A stretch of 64,000 nucleotides of DNA from Antedon bifida (taxonomy: Eukaryota > Echinodermata > Crinoidea > Comatulida > Antedonidae). The stretch spans positions 31,625,001 through 31,689,000 of the forward strand of contig OY727095.1 of the NCBI GenBank assembly GCA_963402885.1. Reading direction: 5' to 3'. How positions within the stretch are numbered: the stretch's first letter is position 1; each line of letters starts with the position of its first letter. The notes under the pieces were generated by a model. It saw only the letters and a program-made list of their open reading frames with translations. It was not told where the DNA came from and ran no database searches. The position numbers and the translations under genes are program-made. Shown in pieces: positions 49,401-60,000 of the stretch.

Positions 49401-52400
49401 CAGTGCTTTGAAATATTCACCGACTGTAGCATACCTGACAGACACGCCATAGTCTGCAGATGATGCTTGGATGTACTTCATGAGCTTGTCCATGTTCTCA
49501 AACTGTATTGTAGCATTGAAGAACTGCTTATCACAACCCTAGGTTATAAATGTAATAATGATCTATTTGTAGAAAAACTAGTAAATTTAAATATTATGTT
49601 CACCCATTGACAAATTTAAAGCTCTGTCTACACTATCAAACTATTTTGACAAAAAAAGTGTGATGTGCCCAAATATGGTAATTATATGCCTAAATATAGT
49701 AGTAGTGATATGACATCATGTCCATATATGGGCACATCTCATTTTTTTGTCACATAAAGTGTGATAGTGTAGACAGAGCTTAATGCCCATAACAAGATAA
49801 AATTATTTTTTATCCACCATTTTTTAAACAAAGAATCAACAGCTAAATATCACATTCAAAGGGTGAGGACCATACTATTTCTCCAATTATTAAATTCATT
49901 TTTATCAGAAAGATTTAATTCATACCCATGGCCATAGGACATTATTCGTTTTGAACCAGGCTGCACGTTGTTTGATGTTTTCAATCATCACGTCTGCATA
50001 TTCCTTCAGGTTTTCATCAGTCACAGGTAAACTCATATTGGGATAGATGCCATCCTTTGGAGGATCAGGGAACATCGCCACACCATTCCAAAAGAATCCA
50101 GATCTTCGGATTAAACATCAGGTTTATGTTCAAAATGATGGTGTATTTAATATTTTTAGTAGCCTAAAGCCTGTCTACACTATTAAACTAGTTTGACAAA
50201 AAAATGTGATGTGCCCATATATGGGCATTTTTTGTCACTATACTATATACATATGCGAGCGTCTCATCTGCCTCATACTGGCTACGGACCTGTGGTTTGA
50301 TGTAAAGAATTTTATACACATTGTTAAATACAAACCAGATGAATATTTACAATCAAGATATTATTACAGAAAGAAATTGAAAGAGAAAATGAAGATTTAG
50401 CTTTAGTAAGAATAAGCAGTTTAATAATTGCAGTTATTGTATAAACACACTCAGGTGTATACTAAAGCATACAATTTGCATATGTAAAATTATTGATATG
50501 CTGAAAGGAAAATGGAATAATGAATAATATGTATTTAAAAGCAAACATACCACCATTCTTTAGTAAAGCAAAGATACAGTATTACAATGATTAATTGTTA
50601 GCAATAACTTGACAAACTTCTAGAGCAATGTATAATAAAAAGACTTCATATTAATTTTCATTCTGTAAATAAAATGTACAAGTAAAGAAATAATAAACAA
50701 AAGAGAAAAATATGTAGTTAATAGTGTTTTTTATGGTATCAATTATATTACTGTACAATGAAACTAGGTTATTTTTTTTTTGCAATTCAATGAAAGCAGT
50801 TAGATGAAACCCATTAATAAATAAACAGTCAAAGAATAGGAAGATTAATAAATAGGCTAATTTGAATATTTATTAAGAGCTTTTATTTTTTAATAAAAAC
50901 TGCAAAAATAAAATGATTACTAAAATTAAGGGTATGCAAAATAAAATAAAAGATCTTCACAGTAGATATAACTATATTTTACCAAGGCGATCTAACAACA
51001 GGACACTCAATAGGATCGTCTTGCTAAGATAGGAACTCATAACAGTCTTTTGATCTTATGTCTGGCTGTGACAAATACCAACAGTACTGTACTATGTACA
51101 TAATGTTAAGCGGCGTGAAACGTATTGTGTCGCAGCTACAGACAAACCCTTTGATCTCTGGAGCTCAGCATCCTGTTGTTAGATTGCCTTGAATGTACAT
51201 ACAGTAGGTTTGTGAGAAAAGGAGCTGTGTAGTCTTTTACAAACCTGTTTGAAAATGGGAGTTCTGATGGAACACAGTAACTGTAATTGTCCATCACATG
51301 TGTGAAGATTTCATTTGATCCAAAGGAACTTGCAGTACTCTTCCAAACAAATTGAAGACCCTATAGAAAAAAAACATTTACAGTTACACAAATCCCAATT
51401 CCATAATCTAGGAGCCCATGGAGATTTGTTTAGCATTGCGAGTACCAGGCATAGAGTATGTCAATTAGGGTCTTAAGCTCTGTCTACACTATTAAACTAG
51501 TTTGAAAAAAAAAGTTTAGTTTCAAAATAATTCACAAAAAAAGTTTAAAATTCTTACTTTGTTTTTCATCATTTCCTCCTTTTTATCATAGTCTATTCGA
51601 GATGTGAGATGCGCATTAAAACCAGCCAATGAAAACAGAGTTGCCATAGCAGCAGTTGCTCCAAAGGGGTCAACGTGCCAAGAAAACTGAGGCCGAACTC
51701 CAAATGTTTCATAGATAAAAGCATGTCCTTCTACAAAAGAAAACATATTTGTATTTAAAGGAAAAATCCACACAAACAAATAATTCTATTACAGAGTATG
51801 CTATTAAAAACTGATTAAATCAGTTTGTATATTTTCAACTACATGCATCAATTCTTGACCAACCCATGGCCATCTGCTCCCTACCCGACGGGTGGCCCTT
51901 TTTATAGTGAAACTTTATAAAAAATTTAATTATATAGAAGAATGTTTTGTTTTTCAACATCTGCAGACAATCTTCAGACAAGACAATTTTCTGTAGAAAA
52001 ATCTTTTTTTGAGACAACAAATGGCAGATTAAATTATCATGTTTTCATACCTGTTAGTTGCTGGATGTTCGCGCTGTATTCTGTAACGGCTTCATCATTC
52101 ATTACTTGACCACCAATAATAAACTCCATCTGACCGTTGTCAACAAGTTTATAAACATTGCTCTATTAATAAAAAGATTTTGTATAAGGTCTTACTAAAA
52201 AGTGTGATGTGCCCAAATATGGTAGTGATATATTCCCAAATATGGTAGTGATATACCCAAATACGGTAGTGATATGACATCATCGTGTCCATATTATGGG
52301 CACATCAGATTTTGTTGTCACATAAAGTTTGATAGTGTAGACAGAGCTTTAGTAGGGATCAGAATTTAGCAAATTTCACAGTAGATACTATAATAAGTAT

Positions 52401-53191
52401 TACCATTATAATTTAATGTAATTAAAGATGAATAAAATGTTTTATTAAATTCAAATGAGTAGGAGAATTATTATATCAAAAATTGTTTTCTGATCGCATC
52501 TTGTTTACCTTTTGTGTGCTGTTGGCAACATTGTTCCACCAAAGCCTGAAGAATTCTTGTTCTACGGCAATGAAGCGTTTCTCGGGCTGGTTTATCAGAT
52601 TTTCAGCCACGGTTGTGTACACATTTGCTGCATATGCCGTCATACTAGCCTTTAAAAAAAAAAAAAATTATTTTCAATAAATTGCATTTCATTAAAATTA
52701 TATACTTTTCGGTGATACGGGTAGGCCCATAGCCCTCTATGGGTTTATTTGTCAAGAAAGTATGTAGCCAACAATTGTACAATACTCTTATATCACTGAG
52801 TAACTTTTTTGTGGTTGCATATTTGTATTATTATATAGTTAGGTAAAAACTATATTTGTTAATCGGATTAAAACATATTAACGCAAACAATTGTAAAGGT
52901 TCGGAGGTCTATTGGACATTTAGCACAATCAATGAGTTGATGATGCATGTATATTCTGAGCTGTATCTGAAAAATAAAAATGTCTATTAAAAGTTGAAAT
53001 CTTATTTTTTCATAATAATAATAGACATTATCGCTCACCTCCACTGTATAAACCCAGCCAACGTCCATGTGGCTATGTGGAATTACAAATGCCTGTATGT
53101 TTTTGTCATTGTCAAGTTTTTGACCAGTATTACCAAAACTACATACAATTACTATAACAAGAAACAAACTGAATTTAAAACATTGTGACAT
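43408..53191 (-). CDS. MAN2B2: Epididymis-specific-type lysosomal alpha-mannosidase (MAN2B2 orthologue), complete
   Basis: Exons: 53191-53039, 52649-52509, 52162-52051, 51730-51558, 51360-51245, 50103-49926, 49538-49340, 48996-48622, 48309-48155, 47911-47592, 47122-46931, 46859-46719, 45795-45690, 45492-45376, 45128-44897, 44563-44384, 43963-43845, 43730-43601, 43490-43408. All phases agree, giving 1073 residues; vertebrate MAN2B2 is about 1000. This glycoside hydrolase family 38 enzyme trims alpha-mannose, notably the core alpha-1,6 residue, during lysosomal N-glycan breakdown. Visible marks: signal peptide; [11 protein letters not shown] with zinc ligands near His41 and Asp43; FSWHVDPFG with the nucleophile Asp near 156; [14 protein letters not shown] near 422-435. 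HSHMDVGW rather than HTHDDVGW, and the C-terminal DIRTFFVEF, point to MAN2B2 rather than MAN2B1. The start is the Met preceding the best signal peptide; upstream Mets at 53230 and 53224 are in frame. The exon 9 acceptor (48310) was chosen for phase over one 10 nt upstream. Confidence 0.94.
44720..44813. mobile_element. MITE family M1, copy 11, left-truncated
   Basis: Right half only, in MAN2B2 intron 15. Confidence 0.8.
45192..45352. mobile_element. MITE family M1, copy 12
   Basis: Intact copy in MAN2B2 intron 14, ending about 23 bp from the exon 14 donor. Confidence 0.9.
46165..46690 (+). repeat. Tandem repeat, about 84-bp unit, in MAN2B2 intron 12
   Basis: Six copies containing TCTGCTGCAGGTTCAAATAA and the palindrome TTGATCATGATCAA. 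Confidence 0.9.
47169..47483. mobile_element. MITE family M2, copy 3
   Basis: Inverted ends TTAAAGATGTATTGTCCCCC and GGGGGACAATACATCTTTAA; MAN2B2 intron 10. Confidence 0.85.
47592..47911 (-). CDS. MAN2B2: MAN2B2 exon 10 with hexapeptide tandem repeat
   Basis: A 320-nt exon in the beta-sandwich part of the enzyme, identified by [17 protein letters not shown] and [11 protein letters not shown]. Its middle carries three nearly identical 18-bp units encoding [12 protein letters not shown] and KQMTNS, which lengthens a surface loop. Confidence 0.9.
48622..48996 (-). CDS. MAN2B2: MAN2B2 exon 8, zinc-ligand histidine and helical domain
   Basis: The largest mannosidase exon, 375 nt. It contains [11 protein letters not shown] and [20 protein letters not shown], the latter with the zinc-binding histidine of the family. 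It ends AAAG|GTATTT in phase 1. Confidence 0.93.
49094..49196. mobile_element. MITE family M1, copy 13, right-truncated
   Basis: Left end AAAGCTCTGTTTACACTCTC; the right terminal 20 bp are missing. MAN2B2 intron 7. Confidence 0.82.
49617..49782. mobile_element. MITE family M1, copy 14
   Basis: Intact ends, two central units; MAN2B2 intron 6. Confidence 0.9.
50164..50239. mobile_element. MITE family M1, copy 15, right-truncated
   Basis: Left end and part of the centre only; MAN2B2 intron 5. Confidence 0.8.
50983..51191. mobile_element. Inverted-repeat element M3, complete copy
   Basis: Ends CCAAGGCGATCTAACAACAG and TGTTGTTAGATTGCCTTG; GC-richer centre. MAN2B2 intron 5, about 55 bp from exon 5. 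Confidence 0.7.
51472..51514. mobile_element. MITE family M1, copy 16, remnant
   Basis: Only the left about 43 bp remain, 44 bp from the exon 4 donor of MAN2B2. Confidence 0.75.
51558..51730 (-). CDS. MAN2B2: MAN2B2 exon 4, catalytic nucleophile
   Basis: It encodes [20 protein letters not shown] then PFG, including the family 38 nucleophile and zinc-ligand aspartate, followed by [15 protein letters not shown]. It is the most strongly conserved segment of the gene. Confidence 0.95.
52196..52351. mobile_element. MITE family M1, copy 17, left-truncated
   Basis: Lacks the left inverted end; has three CCAAATATGGTAGTGATAT-type units and an intact right end. MAN2B2 intron 2. Confidence 0.85.
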
Positions 53192-54059
53192 TTTTAAAAA
53201 CAGGGAGCTGCAAACATTACTCATCAACATGTGACTTTGTTTTTTGTTTTGTTTTTTTTGTTTACATTATTAAACAGCACGCCCTCTATATCCTGTTTAT
53301 TTAAAAACAATGTGCTCTTACATTTAATAACGCCTATCCCCCATTGGTATATAATTATACTTGTTTAGGATTCGTAAATACAAAGATAAAATATGAGATT
53401 TATTTTTTAATAATATCTGATGAATTTTGTGATTTGTAGACTTCTTCAATATATATATTAGTTAATATTAACTCACATTTAAAATATAAGCAAAGTCTAA
53501 ACAGGGGGAGGGATGTGATTAGTTTTAATTACCAAACGCTTACCAATCCAATCGGAATTTTGAGGTGAATGTTAAACAACCGGAAGTAAATGTGAAGAAG
53601 AAACTCCCTATTTTCAAGAAGCAAAACGTTATAATCTTGTGAGTTTTTAAAATATTTTAAAGTAGAAAATTCGTATTTATTAAGAGTAATAATATAATTG
53701 TATAATTTTGTCATTTAGGTGTTATATCATATAAGGCAAGAGGGTAAAATGTATGTGTTGTCGACGACTGGCCTAGCCTGGCTGGCTGGACCGTGTTTGA
53801 TTCCGCCGCACCTGGTCGGCCGGAGAGGGCCTTTAGCCTAGACTATTTAGGTCGCCCACCTTTCAAATTAAATATAGACTAGGCCTAGCCTAGTTTACAT
53901 TTTTTTATATATTGATCTTTTTATATGCAATTAAAGCCATTTGTTGAGATTGGTGGTACTTTATTTTATATTGTTGATTGCAATAATAATTACGGTAATA
54001 TTTTAAAATTAATATTATATTATACAGGCTATTAATATTATTTGTACATTTGTAGGAAA
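53192..54059. promoter_or_regulatory. Head-to-head promoter region of MAN2B2 and alpha-catenin
   Basis: The two start codons are 868 bp apart and diverge. The alpha-catenin ATG is 5 nt after an acceptor (TGTAG at 54055), so its first non-coding exon lies in this gap. AGGCCTAGCCTAG-type motifs cluster at about 53760-53895. No TATA box stands out. Confidence 0.55.
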
Positions 54060-57000
54060 ATGACTGGGGTATTGGGGACTTTAGCTGTTAAATGGGATCC
54101 TAAAAACTTGGAAATACGTACCTACTCAGTGGAAAAGACATTGGAGCCACTGGTGATTCAAGTAAGTATATAAAAAAAATACCAATTTATGAGAAAATGC
54201 TGAAACCATTTCTACAAAATAAACATATTTGAATAGTAATTACACGCCATACATTGAATTAACATCAGTATCTAAACAACAAAATGATGAAGGCATGTAT
54301 TGAGAAGAGGCAACCCTTACAGGTTTTTACTCACTGCCTCTTTAACATCACTAAATGTAAAGCATTTATTATAATTATATTATACTTTTTACTGAGTGCT
54401 ATTATTTTATTTTTGTAGGTAACAACTTTGGTGAATACAAAGCCATCAAACAAGAAAAAAGGACGATCAAAGAAAGCACGAGTGCTGGTAGCAGCTGTCA
54501 ATCATGCTACTGAGGCTTTCATTGTAAAAGGGGAGGAGATAGCCAATGAAAACCCAGAAGTTATGGAAGAGATGCTTAGTGCAGTAGATGAAGTCCGAAA
54601 AGCAGGTGATTAATGGTTTTAAATTTGTATAGCGCAAAATACAAATAGTCTCTATGTACTGTTGAACACAAGTGTAAAAGGAGAGAAAGTGTTATTATTA
54701 AATAGACCAGGAAAAAAGCCTAATATACCAAACAAATTGACCAAGGCAACAAAAAAAAGTCTGAAAATGAAACTTTTCTTTCTTTGAATGTTTCATTGAA
54801 CTTACTTATTTTCTATAGGTGATGCTATGCGTCCTGCTGCATCTGATTTCGCCGAGGATCCATGCTCATCTGTCAAACGTAGCGTGATGGTACGTGCTGC
54901 CCGCACGCTGTTGTCTGCTGTGACGCGTCTTCTGATCCTCGCTGACATGGTCGATGTTCACCTGCTACTAAAAGTTCTCAGGAATGTAAGTTATAGTATG
55001 GACATCTGACATAAAAGGATTTGAAATTTAACATTGTTTTTCTTTCATTAAATGTTTCTGAAATAGATACTTATATTTTCTGTTATTTTGTTTCAGGTTG
55101 AAGATGATCTAATGAGATTGAAACAATCAAATAACATGGAAGACTTATTCAATAATTACCAGAAACTGGGCCGAGATCTTGTACACGCTAACAACATGAT
55201 AGCAAGACGTCAAAATGTGAGTAAACAAGACAACAACATCTACATTCAGTAAAGGCAAACTTCATCTATTTTTATGGAAAAATTGAAGGTATATAAGTAC
55301 ACAGAAAATAAGTTATGAATCACATCTTTACCTTTGTAGGACTTGAAAGATCCACGTAGACGTGATGAGATGGCTGCTGCCCGAGCTGACCTTAAACGAG
55401 GTGGGCCTATGCTCTTGACTGCATCACAGGTATGGTCACACAAAGATTGTAATAAAAAGAATTATGACTTGTTCTGACACTGACAGTTTAATCACTACCA
55501 AGATTGTTACAGTCTATGAATTATAATTGTGTTATGTTTTCTTTTCTTCCTAGGCCTGGTTACAACACCCAGACTTAGCTGCTGCCAAAGATAACCGTGA
55601 TTACATCATCAAACAAATGGAAGAGGCTATGAACACCATTTCAAACGTGAGCCAAGCTCAAGGCGAGTCCGCACCAAATCCAAATCTAGAAGGAGCTGGG
55701 GAGCTTATTTCTGCTATTGATGAACTGGATGTAAGTCTTTGTACTGACTTAAGCTCTTTCTACACTATCAAACTTTATGTGACAAAAAAAATATGATGGG
55801 CCCATATATGGACATGATGATGCCATATAACTACCATATATGGGTATATCACTACTATATTTGGGCACATCACAGTTTTTTGTCAAACTAGTTTGATAGT
55901 GTAGGCAGAGCTTTTTAGCTTGAATTATACCTGGAACTGTAGGCATATACATAAATGATCATTGTAAGAAATAACTTTAAAAATATAACTTATTCATTTA
56001 TTATTCATATTCATTTATTATCCAGAAAAATAAAATAAAAAAAATAATACAAAAAGCATAAATTACATAAACAAAAACAAGCATGAAAAACGCAGGACAC
56101 TATCCTGGCGGATATATTGAATTTATAAAAGGCAAATGATTAAATAGTTGAAATAATTGTTCATTTACAGCGAAGAATCATGATGAACCCAGGAGAATAC
56201 AACGAAATACGCACACGTCCATCGCTAGAGGAGCGTCTGGAGAGTATCATCAGTGGTGCTGCCCTCATGGCTGATTCTTCCTGTACTCGTGATGATCGTA
56301 AAGATCGTATCGTTCAAGAATGTAACGCCGTCAGACAGGCTCTCCAAGATCTGTTGTCTGAGTATATGAATGCGGTAATCTATTATTTGTTAACTGTTAC
56401 AATTTTAGAATTTTCTTTTTTTAGTTATACATGAGCATATTTAATTAAATCAAATCAGATGGAAGAAGTATTTAACTTTAATTTTTTCTTGGCAGGCCAA
56501 GAGTGGTAAAGATGGACGATCTGAATCATTAGATGCCGCAATTGATCACATGACATCCAAGACAAAGGATTTGCGAAGACAGGTAAGAAATATCCACATC
56601 TTGGCATTATACAGTCAACTCTTCCAATACCAGACTCTCTGAAAACCAGAAACTCTCCCAATACCAGACTTTTCTTGACGTCCAAACAATCCCAAATTCA
56701 TTTTTACCATTTAAAACACATTCCAAATACCAGACTTTCCAGAAAACTATCCAGCCCAAAGTGTCCAGAATTGGGAGAGTTGACTGTATATAATTTCTTA
56801 TATGCGTGATATTAAGATACTATTATAGAGGCAAGAAATTGTATATTTTAAATGATTTTGTTTTACAGTTGCGTAAGGCTGTGTCTGACCATGTTTCTGA
56901 CTCCTTCTTGGAGACTAGCATTCCTCTTTTGATCTTGATTGAGGCAGCTAAGAGCGGCAACGAAGCTGAAGTCGAGGAATACGCAGGCGTGTTTGCCGAA

Positions 57001-60000
57001 CATGCTGGCAAACTTGTGGAGGTAAATGAATACAATTTTAATTGTTATAAATAGTGTAGATAGCTTAAGAAGTGTAAAATAAAATGGATGGTAGGTGATG
57101 CATTACTGTAATGGGCATGTTGCTTTAGGCCTGTTTGACACAGATTATTTTAGCAAAAACTATAAAATACACATGAGACCATGTAACTGGAGTTATTTAA
57201 TTTTTATATAGGTTGCTAATCTTGCCTGTTCTATGTCAAATGATGAAGAAGGTGTAAAGATGGTCCGACTTGCAGCTTACCAAATTGAAACACTTTGTGC
57301 ACAGGTATGTTGAAAGAAAAATATTTTTATGTCAACATTTTTAGTTTGGACTTTCCATTCACTAGATATTGGACGTTCTGGAAGAGGTCATTTATAATTC
57401 GATGGTTTTGATTTTGTTAGGTCATAAATGCGGCCCGTACCCTTGCGGCACGCCCTCGTAGTAAGGCTGCTCTCAGCAACATGGACGCTTTCAAACAGCA
57501 GTGGGAATCTCAAGTTAAGGTGTTAACAGAAGCAGTTGATGACATCACAACTATTGATGATTTCCTGGCTGTATCAGGTAACAATTATACCATCTCTCCA
57601 CTTTTTCTACGTATGATGCTTGTTAGGTGATCATTTAGAATAAAATGATCACCTATTGTTATTGTATCAAATCTTTATTGTTATTATTGTTTCTGGGCAC
57701 TATTTTGTGTAACAAATATCTAAAAAAGTTTAATGTCAATGATTACCAAAATTTCACAATGTCTTTCAAATACTTTAACTTAGTCCTAATAAGCTTTTCA
57801 GCGTGATCACTCATCCGTGACGTCATTTATACGCCATTTTGTGAAATCACATTATCAATCATATCTCCATAATTCATTATCACATATTAATGAAATTTAT
57901 TACACGTAAACTTCAGGTCAAGGGTAAAAATATTAGCAAGTAAAAACGCACGCGCACGTAGGGTCATGCGCGTAAAATCGCGCGTTCAAAATTTAAAAAG
58001 CTCAAAATTAAGTTTTAATCAATTTAGAGCATGAATTAGGCCATTTGCGTGTTTCAAAAAATTACTGCGCAAAAATGCGTTTTTGAGCGCGCGATTCTTA
58101 AAAAGCGTAAAAATACGATTTTTTTGTAGAAATCGCATTCTACTCACCATCCTTAGTACATTCACCGAATTTGAGTTCGTTCTGACTTAAAATAACGCTA
58201 TACGAGCATGTTAAAAATGACAAAATGCGCACATTAATTTCACAAAAGTTCTGAAAATGGTGAAAAATATGTCTTTTTTTAAATGAAAATAACTCTTCAG
58301 AATGGACGATGACCCCTAAATTTTTTAACTTATTCGGGAAGCCATTGAGTTGTAGATATAAATGTATATACACATTAGACGTACAAAATGGTATTACGTC
58401 ATCACATGGCCACTTGAATTAAAAAATTAGGTTTTTTTCTCTTTTGTCATAGATTATCACATTCAACTGAGCGCATCTCGGTTATTTTGCGCCCGATTTT
58501 CGCTCAATTTTTTGTATATGATTGCTCATTTAAAGTATCTTTCTCATGAGTTGTCAACATTTTTATTTCGATGACGTCATCACGCGTAAAAATTTGAATA
58601 ACCTAGGTCGTGTAATTTTAGCTACACCATACATTTGAATATCTAATAGCTCTTCAGAATTAAAGTTGACCTTGAAGATTATAACTTATTATGAAAGCTG
58701 TTGAAATGTAGATATGAATTCATATAAAAATTAAGCCTATCGGATGTTGTGATGTTATCATATGGCCAGTTGAAGTTAAAACGTAGTTTTTATATTTCTT
58801 TAGTCGAAGTTATACAAATTTCAATGAGCGCGCATTGCGCTTCTACGTATCAAATTCTCTTCCAATCCTTATAGTTATTTGCTCAATTCATTATCTTTCG
58901 AAATTGTCATCTTCGAGTTTATTTTGATAATTCCATCATACCAACAAATTTGAACATGATGTGGGTCCAGTAATTTCACCTATGCTACACTGTATATAGA
59001 TATACAGTATATACTGTACATAATAGGTACAACTCAGCACTATAAGTGTATATGCATCATGTCATAGGATGGCGTACATCAGCTTTTTACGATCGTATGT
59101 TAACGTACGTGCATGTTTAAAAAATGTTAATTTCATTAAAATGATAAAAATGATCACCTATAATTCGTCAAAGTGACGAATTAAATTCTAGTTTATTATT
59201 GGTTTTATTTAGCGTTATTTTTACTATTCATTAACCTAATGCTTTAAATTTTGTTTCTCAGAGGGACATATTTTAGAAGATGTTAACAAGTGTGTTCTTG
59301 CGCTTCAAGAAGGTGACGTCGGAACACTAGATCGTGTCGCTGGTGCCATCAGAGGGCGCTGCGCACGTGTGTGTAATGTTGTTGAGATCGAGATGGGCAT
59401 GTATGAAGCTGGCTTGTACACAGAGAAAGTTAAAGAAGCTATCAACATTATGAGAGAAGATGGTAAGTTAATGAATATATTGTGTTTTAGTGCATTATAT
59501 CAGCATGGGTTGAGCTGAAGACTGTTGTTTTGATGGGAGACACAAGCTTAATGTACAACTTGTTAAAGATCTTTAAAAAACAAGTTTCATCTTCCCTTTC
59601 TAAAGCTCTGTCTACACTATCAAACTAGTTTGACGAAAAAGTGTGATGTGTCCAAATATGGTAGTGATATGCTTAAATATGGTAGTGATATAACATCATC
59701 ATGTCCATGGGCACATAACATTTTTTTGTTACATAAAGTCTGATAGTGTAGACAGAGTTTAACATGCTGCTTTTAATTGAGAGAAGGTATTACAAAACAG
59801 TTTACTCAGAAGAAATAGAGGCCATAACCTATCCCTTCACATAATAATTTGGTAATTTTTTTTTTTGCAACAGTAATCCCAGTGTATGCACAATGCGTTG
59901 AGGTAGCAGTAGATGCATTGAGCGCAGATCCTCAGAAAGATCCTGATGAGAATGAATTCATTGATGCGTCACGAATGGTTTATGATGGCATCCGTGATAT

